Assembly (NCBI GenBank): GCA_937901805.1 | Contig: CALDJI010000014.1 | Location: 1 to 5,981, forward strand | DNA length: 5,981 nt | Reading direction: 5' to 3' | Source: an uncultured Clostridia bacterium | GTDB taxonomy: Bacteria > Bacillota > Clostridia > Oscillospirales > Ruminococcaceae | Shown: piece after piece, positions 1 to 4,914 of the stretch | Layout: the number at the start of each line of letters is the position of its first letter | Numbering within the stretch: the stretch's first letter is position 1 | The notes under the pieces: model-generated | What the model saw: only the letters and a program-made list of their open reading frames with translations | Databases searched by the model: none | Told to the model about the DNA's origin: nothing | Position numbers and translations under genes: made by a program

Positions 1-1166
1 AGCAGGGCAGTCGCCATCTGACTGGCAATAAAGCGCTCCCAAATCAATTTATAGAGTTTATACTGATCAGAAGTCAGTGAAGGTTTCGCCTGCTCCGGTG
101 TCAAAGAGGGCATTGTCGGCCGGATTGCCTCATGTGCGTCCTGGGAATTGGATTTTGATTTGTAGACGCGCTTTTTCTGCGGCAGATATTCTTTTCCATA
201 GCGTTCTTCAATAAACTGTGCCGCCTGCGACTGCGCCTCGTCAGATACGCGCAGGGAGTCGGTTCTCATATAAGTGATCAGACCGACGGCACCCAGTTCG
301 CCGACTTCCACGCCTTCATAGAGTTCCTGCGCCGCTTTCATAGTGCGCCTTGCCTGGAATCCAAGTTTCCGGGATGCCTCCTGCTGCAAGGTGGACGTCG
401 TAAATGGAGGCGCCGGTGATTTTTTACGCACGCCCTTTTTGACTTTGGAGACGATAAACTCTGCGTCTTTGATTTCCGCAAGAATCGCATCCGCCTGCTC
501 TTTGTTGGCAATTTCAATTTTTTGATTGTCCTTACCGTGAAGTTTTGCAGAAAATGCCTTCCGGGTTCCTTTGGCATGGAGTTTTGCGTCAATGGTCCAA
601 TACTCTTCGCTTTTAAACTTCCGGATCTCATCCTCCCTGTCGCAGACCAGGCGGACGGCAACGGACTGCACGCGCCCGGCAGACAGGCCGCGGCGGACTT
701 TTCGCCACAGAAATGGGCTGAGCTTATAGCCGACAATCCGATCCAGAATACGGCGCGCCTGCTGCGCATCTACTAGATTTAAGTCAATTTTACGCGGATG
801 TTCCATCCCGTTTTTGATACCGCTTTTTGTGATTTCGCTGAAAGTGATGCGATCCGGGGCATCCAAATCCAAATCCAGCAGATGGGCCAGATGCCAGGAG
901 ATCGCCTCTCCCTCCCGGTCCGGGTCGGTTGCAAGATAAACACCATCGCTTTTTGCCGCAGCGCTTTTGAGTTTTTTCACCAGATCCTCTTTGCCCTTGA
1001 TTTCCACGTACTGGGGAGCAAAATCATGCTCGATATCCACACCCATTTTTGATTTTGGGAGATCCCGGATATGCCCCATGGATGCGATGACGTCATACCC
1101 ATTGCCGAGATACTTTTTAATCGTATTTGCCTTTGCCGGGGATTCTACAATCACCAGTTTTGACAT
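1..1166 (-). CDS. topA: DNA topoisomerase I (type IA), N-terminal 388 codons, runs off the window
   Basis: Type IA topoisomerase that relaxes negatively supercoiled DNA by cutting and passing one strand. The frame is open from the ATG at 1166 to the window edge. Seen: the N-terminus begins MSKLVIVESPAKA, giving the Toprim glutamate E8. The Toprim acidic motif ATDPDREGEAISWHL follows with D81, D83 and E85. The conserved stretches AQQARRILDRIVGY and GLSAGRVQSVAVRL come next, then the active-site motif GLITYMRTDS with catalytic Tyr299, then HEAIRPT. The order and spacing match bacterial TopA. Family members are usually near 700 residues, so the rest of the core and the C-terminal zinc-ribbon region lie outside. 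The start is supported by AGGTGAGG at 1174-1181, 7 nt upstream. The gene begins 36 nt after dprA with no terminator between, so the two are probably cotranscribed. No key residue is missing in the visible part. Confidence 0.97.
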   Translation of the reverse strand, partial: MSKLVIVESPAKANTIKKYLGNGYDVIASMGHIRDLPKSKMGVDIEHDFAPQYVEIKGKEDLVKKLKSAAAKSDGVYLATDPDREGEAISWHLAHLLDLDLDAPDRITFSEITKSGIKNGMEHPRKIDLNLVDAQQARRILDRIVGYKLSPFLWRKVRRGLSAGRVQSVAVRLVCDREDEIRKFKSEEYWTIDAKLHAKGTRKAFSAKLHGKDNQKIEIANKEQADAILAEIKDAEFIVSKVKKGVRKKSPAPPFTTSTLQQEASRKLGFQARRTMKAAQELYEGVEVGELGAVGLITYMRTDSLRVSDEAQSQAAQFIEERYGKEYLPQKKRVYKSKSNSQDAHEAIRPTMPSLTPEQAKPSLTSDQYKLYKLIWERFIASQMATAL

Positions 1167-1202
1167 GGTTATTCCTCACCTGATTTCTTCTGAAAAATAC
1201 AA

Positions 1203-2429
1203 TTATAAAATCGAAAATTTTCTGTCGGCACTTCGACAGATGATTCCGCTGATTTCCAATTCTGTCAGAATCGCCAGCACTTCATTGGATGGCTTGTCAA
1301 TGCAGGCCAGCAAATCCTCCGCCCCTTTTTCCCCCTGTTCCAGTAAATGGTATATCTCTTTTGCAGTGCCTTTGAGTTCCACGGGAGGGGCTTCCCGCTT
1401 TTTCTTCGGCTGCTGCGTTTTCATTTGTACCACCTTTTGCGGTTTTTCAGGGACCTCTTTGTGAACCGATTCCTGTTCTTTTATTCTGGACGGTTTACTG
1501 GAGAAAGCCGCTCCCTGGAAGGTTTCCGATGACTGTCTCCGGATATGAATCGCCTCCGGATATGTCGAAAGATATTCTTCAAGAATATCCATCACGTCGG
1601 ATACAGGTTTTGCCCCCTGGCGAATTAGTTCGTTTGCACCTACAGCGGATTTCTCAAAAATATTGTTTGGCACAGCAAACACATCTTTGCCCTGTTCAAG
1701 CGCATGTCGAGCTGTAATCATGGCTCCGCTGTGATGTCCCGCCTCTGCAATCAGCACACCCTGGCTCAACCCCGCGAGCAACCGGTTGCGTACAGGGAAA
1801 TTCCCGCCAAACGGAGGCGTACCAGGACAATACTCTGATATCAGGGTTCCTCTTCTGAGAATTTCCTTTTTCATCGCAGTATTTTCATAGGGATAATCCA
1901 CGTCCAGACCGCACGCAGCTACCCCAATGGTAATTCCATCCGCGCGCAGCGCGCCTTTGTGCGCCGCTGTATCAATTCCCCTTGCCAAACCGCTAACCAC
2001 TCCTATCCCACAGGAAGCCAATCCCTGCGAGAGATGGTATGCAGCCTGATATCCATATTTGGTACAGGTACGAGTCCCCACCACAGTAATATTGACAGGG
2101 AGCCGCAGATTTTCTGCATTTCCCTTAAAATAGATCACCGCTGGCGGCGCATACAGGTTCAGCAGTTTTTGAGGGAACTGCGGCATATCCGGACAGAGCA
2201 CCCCGATTTGAAAGGCCTGACAGCGTTTTTTTACCTGGATCACGTCTGCGGGCTTCACTCTTCTAAGGCGCCGGGCATCCTTTTGAGTCAGGCCGGCCGC
2301 AAGCATTTGTTCCTCAGACATCTGATAGACCTGTTTGGCATCGATCCCGCTGTCCAGCAGTTTTGCAACTGCAGGACTGCCTGCCCCTAGGCCCAATTGC
2401 AACCATATCCAGTATTCCTTTTCACACAA
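1203..2429 (-). CDS. dprA: DNA-processing protein DprA (Smf)
   Basis: Cytoplasmic protein that binds incoming single-stranded DNA during natural transformation and loads RecA; the gene is also common in species not known to be competent. Length is 408 residues. Seen: an N-terminal helical or helix-hairpin-helix-like part (about 1-60, YWIWL and GLGAGSP), then the Rossmann-like DprA core. The core shows VVGTR (116-120), SGLARGIDTAAH (146-157), GLDVDYP (174-180), FPVRNRLLAGLS (211-222) and SGAMITARHAL (234-244). A Lys/Gln/Pro-rich linker spans about 288-350, and a winged-helix domain of the DprA C-terminal type spans about 353-408. The usual AVPGN motif reads AVPNN at 252-256. The start is TTG: an in-frame TGA lies two codons upstream, and the conserved YWIWL motif would be lost with later starts. 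It follows the methyltransferase stop by 15 nt and precedes topA by 36 nt, suggesting one transcript. Confidence 0.95.
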   Translation of the reverse strand: MCEKEYWIWLQLGLGAGSPAVAKLLDSGIDAKQVYQMSEEQMLAAGLTQKDARRLRRVKPADVIQVKKRCQAFQIGVLCPDMPQFPQKLLNLYAPPAVIYFKGNAENLRLPVNITVVGTRTCTKYGYQAAYHLSQGLASCGIGVVSGLARGIDTAAHKGALRADGITIGVAACGLDVDYPYENTAMKKEILRRGTLISEYCPGTPPFGGNFPVRNRLLAGLSQGVLIAEAGHHSGAMITARHALEQGKDVFAVPNNIFEKSAVGANELIRQGAKPVSDVMDILEEYLSTYPEAIHIRRQSSETFQGAAFSSKPSRIKEQESVHKEVPEKPQKVVQMKTQQPKKKREAPPVELKGTAKEIYHLLEQGEKGAEDLLACIDKPSNEVLAILTELEISGIICRSADRKFSIL

Positions 2430-2444
2430 GCCTCATCATCTGCC

Positions 2445-3254
2445 TTATGATTCCAAATTTCCCTGACGTCGCATTTCCCACATAAAAATAGAAGCTGCAA
2501 CTGCGGCGTTCAGGGATTCTGCCTGACCTTGCATTTCAATATAAACGCGGCTGGTACAGGCTTCTACTACGGCAGGAACAAGCCCCCTGCCCTCATTTCC
2601 GATAACAACCGTACAGCCGGAGGATAACCCTGTCTGCATAAGCCCTTGCGCCTCTTCATCCAGTACGGAGGCATATACCCGCTGACCTGCCTGCTGCAGA
2701 TCCCGAATACAGGAGAGTGCGTCCTCCGCCAAAAAAACTGGCTGGCGGAAAAAACCGCCCATTGTACTCCGAATCACCTTTGGCGAATACAAATCCGGAC
2801 AATCTGAGGTTAAAATCACCCCATCCATAGCAAATGCGTCCGCTGTACGCAAAATCGTCCCAAGGTTTCCCGGATCCTGTAGTCCCGCCAATAACAGGTA
2901 GCGACCCGTACTCTTTATTTTATCGAGGAAAAACCGTTTGTCAAGCATAGGACAAACCAGGCTTATCCCCTGAGGCGTTTTTGTGTCACAGATTTTCTGG
3001 GCAACCTGTCCAGTTATCTCGTATGCCTTTTGTGCACACTGGATGGAAACCCGCACTTGTTCGGGATATTTTTCCAGCGCCTGCGCGGTGTAAAAACAGT
3101 ACTCTGCAGAAATCCCGCTAAAGGCAGCATCTGCGCAGAGTCTGGCCCCTTCCAGCACAAACAGGCCTTGTTCTTTCCGGAAATTCTTGGAGGAAAGCAG
3201 TTTTGCAACAAATTTAATAAGCTGATTGTCTTTACTGGTTATCAATTCCGTCAT
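2445..3254 (-). CDS. TrmH/SpoU-family RNA 2'-O-ribose methyltransferase (YsgA-like)
   Basis: SAM-dependent methyltransferase of the SPOUT (trefoil-knot) class that methylates a ribose 2'-OH in rRNA or tRNA; the target nucleotide cannot be read from the sequence. Length from this start is 269 residues. Seen: an N-terminal substrate-binding part (about 1-100) containing FVLEGARL at 32-39. The three SpoU motifs follow: DPGNLGTILRTADAFA (127-142; N130, R136), SPKVIRSTMGGFFRQPV (157-173), and VVIGNEGRGL (216-225; N220, E221) with SLNAAVA (247-253). The ATG at 3254 is chosen because GGGAGT sits 6 nt upstream (3261-3266) and MTELITSKDNQLIK is a typical family start. An in-frame ATG at 3296 lacks a binding site and lies in a hairpin loop. 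Genes of this group often follow rplT in Firmicutes. The gene runs into dprA with a 15-nt gap. RlmB or TrmH orthology cannot be separated here. Confidence 0.92.
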   Translation of the reverse strand: MTELITSKDNQLIKFVAKLLSSKNFRKEQGLFVLEGARLCADAAFSGISAEYCFYTAQALEKYPEQVRVSIQCAQKAYEITGQVAQKICDTKTPQGISLVCPMLDKRFFLDKIKSTGRYLLLAGLQDPGNLGTILRTADAFAMDGVILTSDCPDLYSPKVIRSTMGGFFRQPVFLAEDALSCIRDLQQAGQRVYASVLDEEAQGLMQTGLSSGCTVVIGNEGRGLVPAVVEACTSRVYIEMQGQAESLNAAVAASIFMWEMRRQGNLES

Positions 3255-3282
3255 GGTTTTACTCCCACATTTTGATAGAATC

Positions 3283-3310
3283 AAAGCCCCCTCCATAAGA
3301 TGGGGGCTTT
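3283..3310 (-). terminator. GC-rich hairpin before the methyltransferase gene (terminator or attenuator candidate)
   Basis: A perfect 9-bp inverted repeat, AAAGCCCCC / GGGGGCTTT, around a 10-nt loop. Read on the minus strand it is followed by only a short, interrupted U stretch (CUUUGAUUCU). Read on the plus strand it ends in CTTTT. It lies 29 nt upstream of the methyltransferase ATG, between the rplT terminator and the ribosome binding site. It could be a second terminator of the rplT operon, an attenuator in the methyltransferase leader, or an RNA-stabilising stem. The role is an inference; only the stem is seen. Confidence 0.5.
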
Positions 3311-3328
3311 TGCATCCTGTGCAAGGAT
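3310..3328. repeat. Two overlapping short inverted repeats
   Basis: TTGCA-tcctg-TGCAA (3310-3324) and ATCCT-gtgca-AGGAT (3314-3328) are both perfect 5-bp inverted repeats, and they share bases, so only one can form as a hairpin at a time. They abut the GC-rich hairpin at 3283-3310. This could be part of a switching leader, an operator-like site, or chance. Confidence 0.3.
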
Positions 3329-3390
3329 ATAGTCAAGCGGTGTGTTCCCCTGTGCTTTTCTGCCTTTTCCGCATCAGCACAAAGCAGACT

Positions 3391-3399
3391 ATTCTACCA
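3391..3399 (-). promoter_or_regulatory. Candidate extended -10 promoter for methyltransferase-dprA-topA
   Basis: On the minus strand the sequence reads TGG-TAGAAT, a TGn extended -10 with 5 of 6 matches to TATAAT. No good -35 is seen: the hexamer 17 bp upstream (3414-3419) is GACACG and lies inside the rplT terminator. A TTGACT is present nearer the gene, at about 3330-3335, but has no convincing -10. Some promoter is expected here because the preceding operon ends in a strong terminator. Confidence 0.3.
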
Positions 3400-3400
3400 T

Positions 3401-3439
3401 AATAAAATACGCCCGTGTCCGAATGACACTGGGCGTATT
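3401..3439 (-). terminator. Intrinsic terminator of the infC-rpmI-rplT operon
   Basis: On the minus strand AATACGCCC pairs perfectly with GGGCGTATT (9 bp). A further 5-bp GTGTC/GACAC stem stacks on top with one bulged base (3430), and the loop is 5 nt (3420-3424). The descending arm runs straight into AUUUUAUUAU. The hairpin starts 10 nt after the rplT stop codon. Position, stem and U-rich tail all fit a Rho-independent terminator. Confidence 0.88.
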
Positions 3440-3449
3440 GTCCTGCCGA

Positions 3450-3803
3450 TTAAAGAGCGGCTTTTGCCTGCTCAACCAATGCAGTGAAAGCAGCAGCGTC
3501 TGCTACAGCGATTTCAGCAAGCATTTTGCGGTTGAGGGTGACGCCAGCTTTTTTCAGGCCGTTCATAAAAGTAGAGTAATTCATCCCGTTTGCCTTGCAA
3601 GCAGCGGAAATACGGGTGATCCACAGGCTTCTGAAGTTACGTTTTTTCTGTTTACGGCCGATATAAGCATACTGGCCGGATTTCATAACGGCTTCTTTTG
3701 CGGTTCTAAAGAGCTTACTCTTTGCACCATAGTAGCCTTTTGCCAGTTTCAAAGTCTTTTTTCTTCTCTTGCGAGTCATCATCGCGCCCTTTACACGAGC
3801 CAT
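3450..3803 (-). CDS. rplT: 50S ribosomal protein L20 (bL20)
   Basis: Large-subunit protein that binds 23S rRNA early in assembly and, in Firmicutes and Escherichia coli, represses its own operon. Length is 117 residues, the normal size. Seen: a highly basic N-terminal extension ([24 protein letters not shown]) that threads into rRNA, the conserved [17 protein letters not shown] at about 49-65, and the globular C-terminal part beginning near [13 protein letters not shown]. The ATG has GGAGGT 8 nt upstream (3812-3817). It is the last gene of infC-rpmI-rplT, 67 nt after rpmI and directly before a strong terminator. It is the likely effector of the leader upstream of infC. Nothing is unusual in the protein. 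Confidence 0.98.
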   Translation of the reverse strand: MARVKGAMMTRKRRKKTLKLAKGYYGAKSKLFRTAKEAVMKSGQYAYIGRKQKKRNFRSLWITRISAACKANGMNYSTFMNGLKKAGVTLNRKMLAEIAVADAAAFTALVEQAKAAL

Positions 3804-3850
3804 TGTTCTATACCTCCATCACGGTTAAAAGTGGAATCCAATTGTAGGGA

Positions 3851-3863
3851 GCGCCAAAGGCGC
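3851..3863 (-). repeat. Short GC-rich hairpin between rpmI and rplT
   Basis: GCGCC-aaa-GGCGC is a perfect 5-bp inverted repeat in the 67-nt rpmI-rplT gap, 8 nt after the rpmI stop on the minus strand. No U-tract follows, so it is not a terminator. It may protect an RNA end or shape translation of rplT; the function is unknown. Confidence 0.35.
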
Positions 3864-3870
3864 CTGGGAT

Positions 3871-4068
3871 TTATTTGTACGGAATGAGCAATTTGATTGC
3901 ATGAACGTTGGTGACGTCCGCATAGGCGCCTTTTCTCAAACCTCTTTTGCGCTTGGTATCCTTCTTGGTGAGGATGTGGGATTTGTAGGCGTGAGCACGT
4001 TTGACTTTACCGTTCTTTGTGAGATTAAAGCGTTTTTTTGCTCCGCTGTGGGTCTTAATCTTAGGCAT
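3871..4068 (-). CDS. rpmI: 50S ribosomal protein L35 (bL35)
   Basis: Small basic protein of the large ribosomal subunit. Length is 65 residues, the usual size for the family. Seen: the hallmark N-terminus [14 protein letters not shown], then the central [17 protein letters not shown] (about 30-46), and the common C-terminus ending IKLLIPYK. The ATG at 4068 has a strong AAGGAGGAG at 4077-4085. It follows the infC stop by 21 nt and precedes rplT by 67 nt, the canonical infC-rpmI-rplT order, so the three should be cotranscribed. Control of this operon by L20 through the infC leader would include it. Nothing is unusual in the sequence. Confidence 0.98.
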   Translation of the reverse strand: MPKIKTHSGAKKRFNLTKNGKVKRAHAYKSHILTKKDTKRKRGLRKGAYADVTNVHAIKLLIPYK

Positions 4069-4089
4069 GTTACTTACTCCTCCTTGGAT

Positions 4090-4608
4090 TTACTTCACGG
4101 GCTTTGGGGAAATAATCGCAGCCAGGCTGCGTCCTTCCATTTTCGGGGGTTTATCCACACTTCCGTACTCGGACACAGCGTCGATGAACCGTTTGAGGTT
4201 CTCCTGTCCAAGCTCCGGATGAGCCATTTCGCGACCGCGGAATCTGACAGAAACCTTGACTTTATCGCCGTTCTTCAAAAACTTAATCGCATTGTTTGCT
4301 TTTGTGTTAAAGTCATGAGTATCAATTTTGAGCGACAGGCGCACTTCCTTGATCTCAATGGTTTTCTGGTTCTTTCTGGCTTCTTTTTCGCGCTTTGCCT
4401 GCTCGAAACGGTATTTACCGTAGTCCATAATCCGGCAGACTGGCGGAGCCGCCTGGGGCGCAATTTTGACCAGATCCAGATTTTTATCCATTGCGATCCG
4501 AAAAGCTTCTTTAGAGGAGAGAATGCCGAGCTGACTTCCGTCCGCATCAATCACTCTTACCTCTTTGTCCCGGATCTCTTCATTGATCTGCAGTTCCTTT
4601 TTGCTAAT
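4090..4608 (-). CDS. infC: Translation initiation factor IF-3, with AUU start codon
   Basis: IF-3 binds the 30S subunit, keeps the subunits apart and checks the start codon and initiator tRNA. Length from the ATT at 4608 is 172 residues, normal for the family. Seen: an N-terminal domain with ELQINEEIRDKEVRVID (5-21), the linker signature RIMDYGKYRFEQAKR (59-73), the C-terminal domain with KEVRLSLKIDTHDF (87-100) and VSVRFRGREMAHPELG (119-134), and the tail ending SPKPVK. No ATG, GTG or TTG gives a complete N-terminus: the first GTG is codon 19, and an in-frame TAA lies 15 nt upstream of the ATT. The ATT has GGAGGT exactly 8 nt upstream. AUU starts on infC are well known and let IF-3 repress its own translation. 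First gene of infC-rpmI-rplT. Confidence 0.96.
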   Translation of the reverse strand: MSKKELQINEEIRDKEVRVIDADGSQLGILSSKEAFRIAMDKNLDLVKIAPQAAPPVCRIMDYGKYRFEQAKREKEARKNQKTIEIKEVRLSLKIDTHDFNTKANNAIKFLKNGDKVKVSVRFRGREMAHPELGQENLKRFIDAVSEYGSVDKPPKMEGRSLAAIISPKPVK

Positions 4609-4616
4609 GGTAAAGC

Positions 4617-4622
4617 ACCTCC
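4617..4622 (-). promoter_or_regulatory. Ribosome binding site that fixes the infC AUU start
   Basis: GGAGGT on the minus strand, 8 nt before the ATT at 4606-4608. It is the only strong site here. It supports initiation at the non-standard codon rather than at the in-frame GTG (4552-4554), which has no such site. Confidence 0.85.
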
Positions 4623-4640
4623 GTTACCCTTCTCATTTTG

Positions 4641-4674
4641 AAAAACAGAAGGCGTGAGCATTTTGCTCACGCCT
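4641..4674 (-). terminator. Leader-internal intrinsic terminator (attenuator) upstream of infC
   Basis: A perfect 11-bp stem, AGGCGTGAGCA / TGCTCACGCCT, with an AAA loop (4661-4663), followed on the minus strand by TCTGTTTTT. It sits between the infC promoter and the infC ribosome binding site, ending 19 nt before that site. It is therefore an attenuator rather than the end of an operon. Confidence 0.88.
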
Positions 4675-4799
4675 GCAACACAAACTCCAATGGGCAAAGG
4701 GCAGCCGCCTTTTGCACCGGATAGCTGTATTGACCATGCATCCACTGTTTGCATGCAGGTGAGCATCGGTAAAACCGATCTACTTTGTTTTCCTGAACT

Positions 4800-4828
4800 A
4801 GGATATCATAGATTCCATAGTCTGTCAA
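4800..4828 (-). promoter_or_regulatory. Sigma-A promoter of infC-rpmI-rplT
   Basis: On the minus strand a perfect -35 TTGACA (4823-4828), a 17-bp spacer, and -10 TATCCT (4800-4805; 4 of 6 matches) preceded by TGA, which makes an extended -10. The transcript is expected to start near 4794-4793, giving a leader of about 185 nt. It lies about 86 nt beyond the addA stop and drives the translation operon independently of addA. Confidence 0.8.
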
Positions 4829-4879
4829 CACCCAATTTCACACAGAAAAAAATCTGCGTTCTCAGTATATGCGAAAATC

Positions 4880-4914
4880 AAAAAAATACAATTCTGCTGC
4901 ATTGCAGTACTGCA
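4880..4914 (-). terminator. Possible weak terminator of addA
   Basis: Just after the addA stop the minus strand carries overlapping small inverted repeats (TGCA-GTAC-TGCA; CTGC-aatgca-GCAG), followed by a run of seven T and a further T-rich stretch. The stems are only 4 bp, so termination would be weak. The stretch 4829-4914 holds no gene that I can see. Confidence 0.3.

Larger units (their letters stand above)
4609..4794 (-). ncRNA. infC leader, probable L20 leader (autoregulatory attenuator)
   Basis: Untranslated leader of about 185 nt between the infC promoter and the AUU start. Seen in RNA order: a small hairpin AUCGGU-uuu-ACCGAU (4779-4765); a segment UGCUCACCUGC (4765-4755); a hairpin GCAAAAGGC-ggcu-GCCCUUUGC with one A.C mismatch (4715-4694); then an intrinsic terminator (4674-4641). 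The UGCUCACCUGC segment can pair with the ascending arm of the terminator and its flank (4676-4664): 7 bp, a 2-nt bulge, then 4 bp. That gives mutually exclusive antiterminator and terminator folds. In Bacillus subtilis an infC leader of this design binds L20, which promotes termination. Assignment to the L20 leader family rests on position and architecture, not on a covariance search. Confidence 0.72.

Noticed and set aside
338..769. Minus-strand frame of 143 codons inside topA, and overlapping plus-strand frames
   Set aside because: topA translates without interruption through this region in another frame with all its conserved motifs, and these frames have no family features.
3252..3296. 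Longer methyltransferase start at the ATG 3294-3296, adding 14 residues
   Set aside because: It lacks a ribosome binding site and lies in the loop of the hairpin at 3283-3310, and the added residues are not family-like. The ATG at 3254 has GGGAGT at good spacing.
3901..4641. Long plus-strand frame of 246 codons opposite rpmI and infC
   Set aside because: It is antisense to two unmistakable genes, shows no recognisable family, and spans the infC start and leader edge. It looks like a composition-driven shadow.
4557..4766. Possible leader peptide of 69 codons upstream of infC beginning MLTCMQTVDAW
   Set aside because: There is no ribosome binding site before its ATG. It reads through the attenuator stem and overlaps the infC start out of frame, and it has no run of regulatory codons.
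4843..4856. Inverted repeat CAGA-aaaaaa-TCTG upstream of the infC promoter
   Set aside because: The stem is only 4 bp in an A-rich tract, so it is most likely chance.
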